From DATARH01 sp035504075 (GTDB lineage: Bacteria > Pseudomonadota > Alphaproteobacteria > ATCC43930 > CGMCC-115725): DNA of 31,154 nt. Positions 7,967-17,744 of this stretch are shown here, in pieces; the stretch's first letter is position 1; every line of letters starts with the position of its first letter. The translations under genes were made by a program, and so were the position numbers. The notes beneath the pieces were generated by a model. The model was not told the DNA's origin and ran no database searches. It was given only the letters and a program-made list of their open reading frames with translations. The stretch lies in contig DATJSO010000078.1 of NCBI GenBank assembly GCA_035504075.1, positions 1 to 31,154 on the forward strand, written 5' to 3'.

Positions 7967-8620
7967 TCAGGCCGAGACGGCGGCGCCGACCGGGCAGGCA
8001 ACGCCGGTGCCGCCGAGGCCGCAATAGCCGGACGGGTTTTTCGCCAGGTATTGCTGGTGATAGTGCTCCGCGAAATAGAATTCCGGCGCCTCGCGAATCT
8101 CGGTCGTGATGCCGCCGTAGCCGGCGGCATCGAGCCGCGCCTGATAAGCCGCGCGGGAGGCTTCCGCGGCGCGCTGCTGCGCGGGCGAAAAGGCGTAGAT
8201 CGCCGACCGGTATTGCGTGCCGACATCGTTGCCCTGGCGCATGCCCTGGGTCGGGTCGTGATTCTCCCAGAAGACCTTGAGCAGCGCGTCGTAGCCGATC
8301 TTCCCCGGGTCGAAGACGACGAGAACGACTTCGGTGTGGCCGGTCAGGCCGCTGCATACTTCTTCATAGGTCGGGTTCGGCGTCGCGCCGCCGGCATAAC
8401 CGACCGCGGTTGTCCACACGCCGGGCATCTCCCAGAACTTGCGCTCGGCGCCCCAGAAGCAGCCCATGCCGAACATTGCCTGTTCAAGCCCCTGCGGATA
8501 GGGAGGGGCTAGGCGGTGGCCATTGACGAAGTGCTGGTCGGGCACCGGCAGCTTGATGGCGCGGCCGGGCAGGGACTGCTCGGGCGAGGGTATCTCCAGC
8601 TTTTTGCGCAGCGACCACAT
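7967..8620 (-). CDS. msrA: Peptide-methionine (S)-S-oxide reductase MsrA
   Basis: This is a 217-residue cytosolic repair enzyme that reduces methionine-S-sulfoxide. The catalytic GCFWG motif is at 53-57 (Cys54). Conserved 'GYAGG', 'GHTEVV', 'DPTQGMRQGNDVGTQYRS' and 'HYHQQYL' segments follow, and a Gly/Cys-rich tail ('YCGLGGTGVACP') supplies a resolving cysteine. The start 'MWSLRKK' at 8620 is chosen because GAGGAG lies seven bases upstream and the family often begins this way; the frame is open 22 codons further but those residues look non-coding. It is transcribed alone, with a tRNA gene downstream and a divergent hydrolase upstream. Confidence 0.95.
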   Translation of the reverse strand: MWSLRKKLEIPSPEQSLPGRAIKLPVPDQHFVNGHRLAPPYPQGLEQAMFGMGCFWGAERKFWEMPGVWTTAVGYAGGATPNPTYEEVCSGLTGHTEVVLVVFDPGKIGYDALLKVFWENHDPTQGMRQGNDVGTQYRSAIYAFSPAQQRAAEASRAAYQARLDAAGYGGITTEIREAPEFYFAEHYHQQYLAKNPSGYCGLGGTGVACPVGAAVSA

Positions 8621-8785
8621 CGCCCAGCTCCTCGATCGACCGGTTGCCCATGCATGTAGCGCGGCGGCTGCGGGAGTCAAACGCAAACCGCCGGCGCAAC
8701 ACCGGATTGCTCTGTCGGGTATGGGCTTGCGCCGCGAAAGAGGCTATTCCGCAACGCGGTTGGCCGGAACAGGAGCGAGGCGGTC

Positions 8786-9634
8786 GTGGCGTTCATCAGC
8801 GACAGGACGGTGGCGCTCGTCGCCGGCATCGCGGCCGAGGCGGAACGGCGGGAGACGCCGTGCGGCGACGGGGTGCTGGTGTGGCGGCTGTGGGGCGCCG
8901 GACCGCCGCTCGTGCTGCTGCATGGCGGCTACGGCTCGTGGACGCATTGGATCCGCAACGTGCTGCCGTTGTCGCGGCAATTCCGCGTCATCGCGCCCGA
9001 CCTGCCGGGTCTCGGCGACTCGGCGACGCCGCCCGAACCGTGGACCGCCGAGGGGCTGGCGGCGATCGTCGTCGCGGGGCTGGGCGGCATCCTGCCGCCG
9101 GACGCAAGCGTGCATGTCGCAGGCTTTTCCTTCGGCGGCGTCATCGGCGGCCATGTCGCGGGGCAGCTCGGCGCGCGGGCGAGCGGGTTCACCGTCGTCG
9201 GTTCGAACGGGCTCGGCATCGAGCGCTCGCCGACGCCGCTCGAACGGGTGCCGGCAGGGGCGAGCGAGGATGCGGAATTCGCCACGCATCGCTACAACCT
9301 GAACCAACTGATGATCGCCAACGCCGAAAACATCGACGAACTGGCGCTCTACCTGCAACAGACCAATCACGCCCGCGCCCGCATGCGCAGCCGCCGCTTT
9401 TCCCGCTCCGATGCGTTGGCGCGCGCGCTGCCGCGGGTAACGGCGCGGCTCGACGGCATCTGGGGCGAGCGCGACGCGACCGCGTACCCGCATCTCGACG
9501 CGCGCGAGCGGGCCTTGCGCTCGTTTCAGCCGGAGGCGCGGTTCGCCGTCGTGCCGGGCGCCGGACATTGGGTGCAGTACGAGGCCGCCGACGGTTTCAA
9601 TGCGCTGCTCGCGCAATTCGCCGGCGGCAGGTGA
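8786..9634 (+). CDS. Alpha/beta-fold hydrolase
   Basis: The 282-residue protein has the standard hydrolase layout: oxyanion-hole HGGYGSW at 46-52, 'PDLPGLGDS' at 71-79, nucleophile elbow GFSFGG (Ser115), acid in 'GERDA' (Asp230) and catalytic His261 in 'GAGHW'. No signal peptide is seen, so it is probably cytosolic. The start is a GTG preceded by GGAGCGAGG; no in-frame ATG was seen close upstream. Substrate cannot be told. It resembles carboxylesterase or C-C hydrolase members of the family. It diverges from msrA and precedes the phosphorylase gene by 110 bases. Confidence 0.85.
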   Translation: MAFISDRTVALVAGIAAEAERRETPCGDGVLVWRLWGAGPPLVLLHGGYGSWTHWIRNVLPLSRQFRVIAPDLPGLGDSATPPEPWTAEGLAAIVVAGLGGILPPDASVHVAGFSFGGVIGGHVAGQLGARASGFTVVGSNGLGIERSPTPLERVPAGASEDAEFATHRYNLNQLMIANAENIDELALYLQQTNHARARMRSRRFSRSDALARALPRVTARLDGIWGERDATAYPHLDARERALRSFQPEARFAVVPGAGHWVQYEAADGFNALLAQFAGGR

Positions 9635-9744
9635 GGGCATGTTGACGCAACGTTAGGAACCGGCGCCGTATCTCTGTCCTATACTGGGTTAAGCGGCACG
9701 CGCCTGCCGGGCGACGGCCCGTATTTTGCTAGCAACCCGTCGGT

Positions 9745-12279
9745 ATGCCCAACGAATTACCCAATCTCGGTTTCATCCTCGGCAGACCCGGCCGCAGCGA
9801 CGCCGGCCTGCCGCCGCCGATCGCCGACGAGCCGGCGAACGAGGCGGAGATCGAGGCATTCAAGGCAAATGTGCTGGCCAAGCTGGCGCTGGCCGTCGGC
9901 AAGGATGGCAATGCCGCCACGCCGCGCGATTGGTTTGTCGCCACGGCGCTGGCGCTGCGCGACCGGGTCGTGCACCGCTGGCTGGCGGTCGATCGCGCGA
10001 GCCGCGCCGGCGGCCGCAAGCAGGTCTATTACCTGTCGCTCGAATTCCTGATCGGCCGCCTGTTTGCTGATGTGGTCGAAAACCTGCGGCTGAGCGAAAC
10101 GGTGCGTGCCGCGCTCGGCGATCTCGGCGTCGATCTCGACCGCATGCGCCGCGCCGAGCCCGATGCGGCGCTCGGGAATGGCGGCCTCGGGCGGCTCGCC
10201 GCCTGCCTGATGGAAAGCATGGCGAGCCTCGGCGTGCCGGCGACGGGCTACGGGATCCGCTATGATCACGGCCTGTTCCGCCAGGTGATCCGCGACGGCT
10301 GGCAGCAGGAATATCCGGAGGATTGGCTGTCCTTCGGCAATCCCTGGGAATTCGCGCGCCCGGAAATCGTCTATGACGTGCAATACGGCGGCGCCGTTGA
10401 AACGGTCACGTTGCAGACCGGTCGGCGGCGGCGCCAGCACCGTGTCTGGCGGCCGGCCGAAACGATCGAGGCGGTGCCCTACGACACGCCGGTCGTCGGC
10501 TGGCGCGGCCGGCACGTGAACCCGCTGCGGCTGTGGTCGGCGCGCGCCGCCGATCCGCTGCGCCTCGAATTGTTCAACGAAGGCGACCACCTCGGCGCGC
10601 TGTCGGAGCAGGCGCGCGCCGAGGCAATCTCGAAGATCCTCTATCCCGGCGACAAGACGCCCGCCGGACGCGAGTTGCGTCTGCGCCAGGAGTATTTCTT
10701 CGTATCGGCATCGCTACAGGACATCGTCCAGCGCCACCTGCAGAATTACAGCGAACTGCCGAGCCTGCCCGATCGCGCGGCGATCCAGCTCAACGACACG
10801 CACCCCAGCATCGCGATCGCCGAATTGATGCGGCTGCTGATGGATGTCCACAACCTGCCCTGGGAGGCGGCATGGCGGACAACCGTCGGCACGTTTTCCT
10901 ACACCAACCACACGCTGCTGCCGGAGGCGCTGGAAAGCTGGCCGGTGCAGCTCTTCGAACGCCTGCTGCCGCGCCACCTTGAGATCATCTATCGCATCAA
11001 CGAGCAGCACCTGGAGGCGGCGCGGGACGCCGGCTTTGCCGCAGACGAGCGGCGCCGGGCGATCTCGATCATCGACGAGGAGCGCGGCCGGCATGTGCGC
11101 ATGGGGCATCTGGCGTTCGTCGGCTCGCACCGCGTCAACGGCGTCTCGGCGTTGCATACCGAGTTGCTGCGCGACACCGTGTTCGCCGATCTGCACCGCC
11201 TGCATCCGGAACGCATCGTCAATAAGACCAATGGCATCACGTTTCGCCGCTGGCTGCACCAGGCCAACGCGGGATTGACCGGGCTGCTGCGCGAGATCTG
11301 CGGCGACAAGGTGCTGGACGACGCGGCCGCGCTCGATCGCCTCGCCGCGCACGCAAACGATGGCGCGGTCATTGCCCGGCTCGCCGCCGTCAAACGCAGC
11401 AACAAGACCGCGCTTGCACGCTTCGTGCACGAGCAGACCGGCATACCGCTCGATCCCGACGCACTGTTCGACGTGCACATCAAACGCATCCACGAATACA
11501 AGCGCCAGCTGTTGAACCTGCTCGACACGGTTGCGCGCTGGCAGGCGATCCGCGCCGCCCCGGATGCCGGGTGGGTGCCGCGGGTCAAGATTTTTGCCGG
11601 CAAAGCGGCCGCCGGCTACGCCCAGGCCAAGCTGATCGTCAAGCTGGCCCACGACGTCGCCGCCGTCGTCAACAACGATCCCAAAACGCGCGATTACCTG
11701 CGCCTTGTCTTTCTGCCCAACTACAACGTCAGCCTCGCCGAGGCGATCATCCCGGCGGCGGATCTCTCCGAGCAGATCTCGACGGCCGGGATGGAGGCCT
11801 CCGGTACCGGCAACATGAAGCTGACGCTCAACGGCGCACTGACAATCGGTACGCTCGACGGCGCCAATGTCGAGATTCGCGAGCGCGTCGGCGCCGAAAA
11901 CATTTTCGTCTTCGGGCTGACGGCGGCGGAGGTGGTCGAGCGGCGCAGCCGCAGCCTCGACGCCGGCGACGCGATCGCCGCCTCGCCGGAACTGGCGAGC
12001 GCGATCGCGGCAATCGGCTGCGGTGATTTCTCGCCGGACGATCCGGGGCGTTTCCGCCACATCGCCGACGGGCTGCGCCATGTCGATCCGTTCATGAATG
12101 CGGCCGATTTCGCCGCCTATCGGGCGGCGCAGAGGCAGATCGATGCGCTGTGGCGACGGCCCGAGGACTGGGGCCGCATGGCGGCGCTGAACATCGCCAG
12201 GGTCGGGTGGTTCGCGGCCGACCGTACGATCGCCGAATACGCAACCGACATCTGGCGCATCCCGCTGCGGCCGCGTTGA
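9745..12279 (+). CDS. glgP: Glycogen/starch/alpha-glucan phosphorylase
   Basis: This 844-residue protein matches family length (about 800-850). It releases glucose-1-phosphate from alpha-1,4-glucans using pyridoxal phosphate. Conserved blocks include 'YYLSLEFLIGR', 'LGNGGLGRLAAC', 'QLNDTHPSIA', 'VNKTNGIT', 'IKRIHEYKRQLLN' and the PLP site 'GTGNMKLTLNG' with Lys692. It is cytosolic. No glycogen synthase or branching gene is in the window, so it may act in glycogen turnover controlled from elsewhere. A TATACT at about 9701-9706 could be a -10 element, but no good -35 is spaced to it. Shine-Dalgarno is weak. Confidence 0.95.
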   Translation: MPNELPNLGFILGRPGRSDAGLPPPIADEPANEAEIEAFKANVLAKLALAVGKDGNAATPRDWFVATALALRDRVVHRWLAVDRASRAGGRKQVYYLSLEFLIGRLFADVVENLRLSETVRAALGDLGVDLDRMRRAEPDAALGNGGLGRLAACLMESMASLGVPATGYGIRYDHGLFRQVIRDGWQQEYPEDWLSFGNPWEFARPEIVYDVQYGGAVETVTLQTGRRRRQHRVWRPAETIEAVPYDTPVVGWRGRHVNPLRLWSARAADPLRLELFNEGDHLGALSEQARAEAISKILYPGDKTPAGRELRLRQEYFFVSASLQDIVQRHLQNYSELPSLPDRAAIQLNDTHPSIAIAELMRLLMDVHNLPWEAAWRTTVGTFSYTNHTLLPEALESWPVQLFERLLPRHLEIIYRINEQHLEAARDAGFAADERRRAISIIDEERGRHVRMGHLAFVGSHRVNGVSALHTELLRDTVFADLHRLHPERIVNKTNGITFRRWLHQANAGLTGLLREICGDKVLDDAAALDRLAAHANDGAVIARLAAVKRSNKTALARFVHEQTGIPLDPDALFDVHIKRIHEYKRQLLNLLDTVARWQAIRAAPDAGWVPRVKIFAGKAAAGYAQAKLIVKLAHDVAAVVNNDPKTRDYLRLVFLPNYNVSLAEAIIPAADLSEQISTAGMEASGTGNMKLTLNGALTIGTLDGANVEIRERVGAENIFVFGLTAAEVVERRSRSLDAGDAIAASPELASAIAAIGCGDFSPDDPGRFRHIADGLRHVDPFMNAADFAAYRAAQRQIDALWRRPEDWGRMAALNIARVGWFAADRTIAEYATDIWRIPLRPR

Positions 12280-12287
12280 CCGGGCGG

Positions 12288-13166
12288 CTACGGCACCAGA
12301 AACGGCAGCGGATCGCGTGCGCCGACAAGGTCGATCCGGGCCTCGGCGGCGGCTTCGGCGGCCCACAATTTGCCGTCGAGGCGAACTCGGCAGAAGGTGC
12401 CGGTGATCGTCGCCCGCGCGGTGAACCGCACGGCGACGGGCGCCTCGCCGACGGCGTCCGGCGCCACCAGCCAGCGCGCCAGCGCCTGCCGATGACTCGG
12501 ATCGTCCTCCACGACGCAGATCGCGAAGCCGCGCGCGAACGGATCGGCAGCGGCAAGCGACAGATGCGGTCCGAGCCAAGGGATCGTCATGACCTCGAGC
12601 AGGACGAAACGCCCGGCGATCGCTTCGCCGCCGCCTTGAAGCAGCAGTTCTTCGCCGGGCGCTGCCAGCGCCATTCGGGCGATCTGCTCGCGCGCCTCGG
12701 CGAGACTTGCGGCCTTCGGCGCTGTGGCAAGGGCTGCTTCGAACGCGCCGAGGCCGATCCCTTCGATGAGGCGGCGTCGGCCCCACGGTCCACATGCGTC
12801 AATCGGATAGAAAGGCCGCGACCGGGCGTCGCGCCAGCCGGCGACGAGCGCATCGAGCGGCTGCCGACCGAGACCCAGCGAATGCGCGATGTTGTTGGCG
12901 GTGCCGACCGGCAGGATCGCGATCGGCGGCCCATCGGGGCGGGCCAGCGCGGCGACGCGGGCGACCGTACCGTCGCCACCGGCGACAACAAGCAGGTCTG
13001 CCGCGGCGGCGGCCATCGCGCCGGCCAGGCCGTCATCCGCATCGGCATGGGCGACGCCATAGCCGGCGCATTCCAGCAGATCGACCAGGTCGCCGCGGCG
13101 GTGGCTGCCGCCGCCGGCGTTGCGGTTGTGGATCAGCAGAACCCGTCTGCGGTCGTGGTGCGGCAT
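12288..13166 (-). CDS. Diacylglycerol kinase catalytic-domain (lipid kinase) protein
   Basis: From the ATG at 13166 the protein has 292 residues and begins directly with the catalytic fold: 'VLLIHNRNAGGG' at 9-20, nucleotide-binding GGDGTV at 63-68 and 'PVGTANNIA' at 86-94. These are hallmarks of the DagK/YegS/sphingosine-kinase-like group, which phosphorylates lipid alcohols at the inner membrane. The frame is open 42 codons further upstream but that part is not family-like. It converges with glgP (8 bases between stops) and diverges from the RND adaptor gene. Exact lipid substrate is unknown. Confidence 0.85.
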   Translation of the reverse strand: MPHHDRRRVLLIHNRNAGGGSHRRGDLVDLLECAGYGVAHADADDGLAGAMAAAAADLLVVAGGDGTVARVAALARPDGPPIAILPVGTANNIAHSLGLGRQPLDALVAGWRDARSRPFYPIDACGPWGRRRLIEGIGLGAFEAALATAPKAASLAEAREQIARMALAAPGEELLLQGGGEAIAGRFVLLEVMTIPWLGPHLSLAAADPFARGFAICVVEDDPSHRQALARWLVAPDAVGEAPVAVRFTARATITGTFCRVRLDGKLWAAEAAAEARIDLVGARDPLPFLVP

Positions 13167-13356
13167 ACCGCATAAACACTGCTGGCATTCGCCTTTCCCC
13201 GCTTGCACACGGGCGGCTGCCGCCCGAAGTCGCCGGTCATGTGATATGCTGCGGCCGCGATCGCCAAATAGGCGCAGCACGGAACCCGGCAATCGCCCGA
13301 TACGTTGTCACTTGGCTCGTCCGCATCGGCCGACAGCAACGCGGAGCACGCAAAAT

Positions 13357-14616
13357 TTGCGGCGACTAGTCACCGCTGTTCTTGTCCTGATCCTTCTCGG
13401 AGCAGTCGGATGGGGGGTGTGGTGGGCGATCGCCGGGTCTGCCGCCAAGAAGCCCGTTGCCGCCGGCCCGCCGCCGGTGCCGGTGGTTGCGGCCGTTGCG
13501 GTGCGGCGCAACGTGCCGCAGACCGTCGCCGCGCTCGGCACCGTGCAGTCGATCGATACGGTCAACGTGATGCCGCAGGTCAACGGCCGCATCACGCGGA
13601 TCTACTTCAAGCAGGGCGACGAGGTCTCGGCGGGACAGCCGCTGTTTCAGATCGATCCGGCGCCCTACGAGGCGGCGGCCAACCAGGCAAAGGGCACGCT
13701 CGCCCACGACGAGGCGGCGGTCGCGGAGGCCAAGGTCGATCTGGCGCGCTATCAGCAATTGCTCAGCGAAAACTCGATTGCCCAACAAACCGTCGCCGAC
13801 GAGGCGGCAACGCTCAAACAGGATGAGGGCACGGTCAACCAGGACGCGGCGAACGTCGCGACTGCTGAGCTGAACCTGTCCTACACCACCGTAAAGGCGC
13901 CGATCGCCGGGCGGACCGGGCCGATCGAGGTCGATCTGGGCAATTACGTGCAGGCTGCAAGCGCCGCGCAGCAGGCGGCGGCCGCGGCCAATGGCACAAC
14001 GGCCGCGGGCGGCGCCGAGCCGCTCGTGACGATCACCCAGATGCATCCGATCTACGTCTCGTTCAGCGTGCCCGAGAGCGAACTCGACACGATCCGCGAG
14101 AACCAGATGAAGGCGCCGCTGACCGCCGAAGCCTTTAGCCAGGCCGGCAAGTTGATTGCGGCGGGCAAGCTCAGCCTCATCAGCAACCAGGTCAACACGG
14201 CGACCGGCACGATCCAGCTCGAAGCGACGTTCCCCAATAAGCGCGAGATGCTCTGGCCGAACCTGTTCGTGACGGTGCGTCTCGTCGAGTTCACCCGCCG
14301 CAACGTGGTCACGGTGCCGACGGCGGCGGTCATGACCGGCCCTGCGGGTCCCTACGCCTACATGATCGGCTCAGGCAACAAGGTGAAGCGGGTGAACCTG
14401 CAGGTGAGCGCGGAGGAAGGCAACATCACCGTGATCGGCAAGGGGTTGAATGCCGGGCAGCTCGTCGTCGAGCAAGGGCAGTACCGCTTGACCGACGGCG
14501 TTACGGTCAGTTTCAAGCCGCCACAGGCGGCGAAGCCGGCAACGGCGCCGGCCCCCTCCGCAAAGCCGGCCGTGGCGTCGGCGCCGCGGGCGACGCCGCC
14601 GAAATCCGGCAACTGA
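13357..14616 (+). CDS. RND efflux periplasmic adaptor (membrane fusion protein)
   Basis: The protein has an N-terminal membrane segment ('LVTAVLVLILLGAVGWGVWW'), lipoyl/barrel-sandwich halves ('GTVQSIDTVNVMPQVNGRI' and 'TTVKAPIAGRTGPIEVDLGNYV'), and an Ala/Gln-rich alpha hairpin between them. A beta-barrel and membrane-proximal domain follow, with an Ala/Pro-rich tail. This is the AcrA/MdtA family, which links the inner-membrane pump to an outer-membrane channel. The start is uncertain. I prefer TTG at 13357 (GGAG ten bases upstream), giving 419 residues. An ATG at 13246 would add 37 basic residues coded with rare codons (AGG, ATA, TGT). The pump gene follows after four bases, so the pair is an operon; no channel gene is nearby. 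Confidence 0.9.
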   Translation: MRRLVTAVLVLILLGAVGWGVWWAIAGSAAKKPVAAGPPPVPVVAAVAVRRNVPQTVAALGTVQSIDTVNVMPQVNGRITRIYFKQGDEVSAGQPLFQIDPAPYEAAANQAKGTLAHDEAAVAEAKVDLARYQQLLSENSIAQQTVADEAATLKQDEGTVNQDAANVATAELNLSYTTVKAPIAGRTGPIEVDLGNYVQAASAAQQAAAAANGTTAAGGAEPLVTITQMHPIYVSFSVPESELDTIRENQMKAPLTAEAFSQAGKLIAAGKLSLISNQVNTATGTIQLEATFPNKREMLWPNLFVTVRLVEFTRRNVVTVPTAAVMTGPAGPYAYMIGSGNKVKRVNLQVSAEEGNITVIGKGLNAGQLVVEQGQYRLTDGVTVSFKPPQAAKPATAPAPSAKPAVASAPRATPPKSGN

Positions 14617-14620
14617 GACG

Positions 14621-17600
14621 ATGAGCATTTCCGAACCGTTCATCCGGCGGCCGATCGCAACCGCCCTGCTGATGGCGGCGCTGCTCGGGTTCGGCGCCAT
14701 CTGCTACAACCTGCTGCCGGTCTCGGCGCTGCCCAATGTGGAATTTCCGACGATCTCGGTGTCGGCGCAATTGCCCGGCGCCAGTCCGCAGACGATGGCC
14801 GACACTGTCGCGACACCGCTCGAAGAAGAATTCACGGCGATCCCCGGTCTTTCGTTCATGTCGTCGACCAGCGGGCTCGGCACGACCTCGATCACGCTGC
14901 AGTTCGATCTCAGCACGAACATCAGCGCCGATGCGCAGTTCGTGCAGACCGCGATCAACGAAGCGGGCGGATTGCTGCCGAAAAACCTGCCGACCCCGCC
15001 GACCTATCGCGAAAGCAACCCGGCAAAGTCGCCGGTGCTGATCTACGCCGTCCACTCGGACGCGATGCCGCTCTATCAGCTCGACCAGTACGCCAATGTC
15101 ATGCTGGCCGAGCAACTCTCGACCGTCACCGGGGTCGGACAAGTCATCATCGCCGGACAGCAGCAACCGGCAGTTGCGATCCAGGTTAATCCGCAGGCGC
15201 TCGCCGCGCGCGGCCTCAGCCTGCCGCAGGTGGCCACCGCGGCGTCGAGCGCGACGGTCGATGCGGCGAAGGGCAATCTGCAAGGCACGCAGGCGCAATA
15301 TCCGCTGGAGACCAACGACCAGCTGTTCAACGCAGCGCAGTTCAAAAATGTCATCGTCGCCTATCAGAACGGCGCGCCGGTCAGGCTCAAGGACATCGCC
15401 AATGTCATCAATACGTCGGTCAACCCGCTGACCGGCAGTTGGTACGGAACGACGCCCTCGGAATTGCTGCTGATCGAAACGACGCCGGGCGCCAATACAC
15501 TGCAGGTCGTCAACAGCATTCAGGCGATGATGCCGCGGCTGCTCGAATCGATCCCGCGGGCGGTGCACGTCGATCTCGTTTCCGATCGCTCGCAGAACAT
15601 TCGCGCTTCGGTGTCGGATGTCGAGTTCACACTGGTTCTGACGATCGGCCTCGTGGTTCTCGTCATCTTTCTGTTTCTGCGCAAGCTGTGGGCGACCGTC
15701 ATTCCCAGCATCACATTGCCGCTCGTCATCATCGCGACCTTCGCCGGCATGTATTTTCTCAATTACAGCGTCGACAATCTGTCGCTGATGGCACTGACGA
15801 TTGCAGTCGGCTTTCTCGTCGATGACGCGATCGTCATGATCGAGAACATCGTGCGCTATATCGAGGCCGGCGATCCGTCGTTTGACGCGGCGATGAAGGG
15901 CGCCGGCCAGATCGGCTTTACGATCGTGTCGATGACGTTGTCGCTGATCGCAGTGTTCATCCCACTGTTGTTCATGTCCGGCGTCGTCGGCCTGCTGTTC
16001 CATGAATTCGCGATGACGGTCGTACTGACGCTGCTGTTCTCTGCGCTCGTCTCGCTGACCCTGACGCCGATGATGTGCGCGCAGTTCCTGACGCGCGAAG
16101 ACCCCGAAAGGAAAGGCAATCTCGGGTGGTTCGAACGCGGCTGGGCGCGGCTGCACAGCGGCTATGACCGCAGCCTCAAATGGGCTTTCCGCAATCGCTT
16201 CCTGATGCTGCTGCTGACGCTCGGGATGATGGCGCTGACCGCGATACTTTATGTCTGGATACCAAAGGGGTTTTTGCCGGAACAGGACACCGGGTTCATC
16301 TTCTGCTCGGTGCAGGCGCGACAGGACACGGCGTTCCCGGCGATGGCAAACATTGAGAACGACGTCGCCCGGATCATCATGCGCAACCCCGCCGTCGCCG
16401 ATGTCGTCGGTTTCGCCGGCGCCACTGGCGCCAATGCCAGCGAGAACACCGCGCGCGTGTTCATCCAGCTGAAGCCGTTCGCCGACCGCCCGCCGGTGCA
16501 GCAGGTCATGGCGCAGCTGCGGCCCGAGTTCAATTCGGTTGTCGGCGCCAAGGTTTTCATGCAGGCCGGTCAGGACATCAACATCGGCGGCCGGCTCGAA
16601 CAGGCGCAATACCAATACACGCTGACCGACAGCAATTCGAGCGAACTCGACCATTGGTCGCCGATCCTCGAAGCCGGCATGCAAAAACTCAACATTCTGA
16701 CCGATGTCGCTTCCGACTTGGAGGTTGCGGCCCCGAACGTGTCGATCCAGGTCGATCGCAACGCCGCCTCCCAACTCGGCGTGTCGATGTCGGACATCGA
16801 TACGACGCTCGACGACGCCTTCGGTCAGGCGCAGGTCGCGACGATCTATTCGCCGACCTACCAGTCGAAGGTGATCCTGCAGGTCGCGCCGCAATACCAG
16901 ACCGGTCCCGCGGCGCTTGCCGACCTCTACGTGCAGAGCAGCAGCGGCGCGCAGGTGCCGCTTTCCGCGGTGGCGCATTTCACGACGGTCGCAGAGCCGG
17001 TCACGGTCAACCACCAGGGCCTGTTTCCGGCCGTGACGCTCTCGTTCAACCTCACGCCCAGCGCAGCGCTGAGTCAGGCGGTGACCGCCATCAACCAGCT
17101 GCGCACCCGGCTCGGCATGCCGGCGACCGTGCACGGCGCCTTCGAGGGGACCGCGCAGGCCTTCCAGCAGTCGATGTCGACAGTGCCGCTGCTGATCCTT
17201 GCCGCGGTCGCGGCGATCTACGTAATCATGGGCGTGCTGTACGAAAGCTTCATCCACCCGATCACGATCCTGTCATCGCTGCCGCCCGCCGGCGTCGGCG
17301 CGTTGGCGATCCTGATGCTGTTCGGCTACGAACTGACGCTGATCGCGATCATCGGCATCATCCTGCTGATGGGCATCGTCAAAAAGAACGCGATCATGAT
17401 GATCGACTTCGCGATCGAAGCCGAACGGATGGAGGGCAAGAGCGCGGTCGAGGCGATCCACGAGGCCTGCCTGCTGCGCTTTCGCCCGATCATGATGACG
17501 ACGGTGTGCGCGCTGGTCGCCGGCCTGCCGCTGGCGCTGGAATCCGGCGCCGGCTCCGAGCTGCGCAGGCCACTCGGCGTCGCCATCGTCGGCGGGCTGC

Positions 17601-17740
17601 TCGTCTCGCAGTGGCTGACGCTCTATACGACGCCGGTCATCTACATCTATCTCGACGAATTCGGCGGGCGGCTGAAGCGCGGCGGCGCGTGGCTCGGCTA
17701 CCTGAACCCGTTTCGCTCGCGGCAGAGCCGGCCGTCGTGA
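14621..17740 (+). CDS. RND multidrug efflux pump, inner-membrane permease (HAE1/AcrB type)
   Basis: The 1039-residue protein matches AcrB/MdtB/MdtC length. It opens with 'MSISEPFIRRPIATALL', the typical first-helix start. It then has a porter loop, six helices, a second porter loop and six more helices. The proton-relay aspartates are present in 'LVDDAIVMIEN' (Asp401/Asp402), and the matching lysine is in 'GIVKKNAIMMID' (Lys922). It exports hydrophobic compounds using the proton gradient together with the adaptor encoded four bases upstream. Substrates cannot be read from the sequence. It converges on the MFS exporter gene with only four bases between stop codons. Confidence 0.95.
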   Translation: MSISEPFIRRPIATALLMAALLGFGAICYNLLPVSALPNVEFPTISVSAQLPGASPQTMADTVATPLEEEFTAIPGLSFMSSTSGLGTTSITLQFDLSTNISADAQFVQTAINEAGGLLPKNLPTPPTYRESNPAKSPVLIYAVHSDAMPLYQLDQYANVMLAEQLSTVTGVGQVIIAGQQQPAVAIQVNPQALAARGLSLPQVATAASSATVDAAKGNLQGTQAQYPLETNDQLFNAAQFKNVIVAYQNGAPVRLKDIANVINTSVNPLTGSWYGTTPSELLLIETTPGANTLQVVNSIQAMMPRLLESIPRAVHVDLVSDRSQNIRASVSDVEFTLVLTIGLVVLVIFLFLRKLWATVIPSITLPLVIIATFAGMYFLNYSVDNLSLMALTIAVGFLVDDAIVMIENIVRYIEAGDPSFDAAMKGAGQIGFTIVSMTLSLIAVFIPLLFMSGVVGLLFHEFAMTVVLTLLFSALVSLTLTPMMCAQFLTREDPERKGNLGWFERGWARLHSGYDRSLKWAFRNRFLMLLLTLGMMALTAILYVWIPKGFLPEQDTGFIFCSVQARQDTAFPAMANIENDVARIIMRNPAVADVVGFAGATGANASENTARVFIQLKPFADRPPVQQVMAQLRPEFNSVVGAKVFMQAGQDINIGGRLEQAQYQYTLTDSNSSELDHWSPILEAGMQKLNILTDVASDLEVAAPNVSIQVDRNAASQLGVSMSDIDTTLDDAFGQAQVATIYSPTYQSKVILQVAPQYQTGPAALADLYVQSSSGAQVPLSAVAHFTTVAEPVTVNHQGLFPAVTLSFNLTPSAALSQAVTAINQLRTRLGMPATVHGAFEGTAQAFQQSMSTVPLLILAAVAAIYVIMGVLYESFIHPITILSSLPPAGVGALAILMLFGYELTLIAIIGIILLMGIVKKNAIMMIDFAIEAERMEGKSAVEAIHEACLLRFRPIMMTTVCALVAGLPLALESGAGSELRRPLGVAIVGGLLVSQWLTLYTTPVIYIYLDEFGGRLKRGGAWLGYLNPFRSRQSRPS

Positions 17741-17744
17741 CCGG

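Noticed and set aside
9650..9706. TTGACG and TATACT upstream of glgP considered as one promoter
   Set aside because: They are more than 30 bases apart, too far for a sigma70 pair; only an isolated -10-like box remains.
10714..12795. Minus-strand open frame of 693 codons opposite glgP
   Set aside because: It is antisense to conserved phosphorylase motifs and joins into the lipid-kinase gene in another frame.
14513..17257. Minus-strand open frame of 914 codons opposite the RND pump
   Set aside because: It is a GC-driven antisense frame, rich in His/Arg/Asp with no recognisable domain; the plus strand encodes an evident RND pump.
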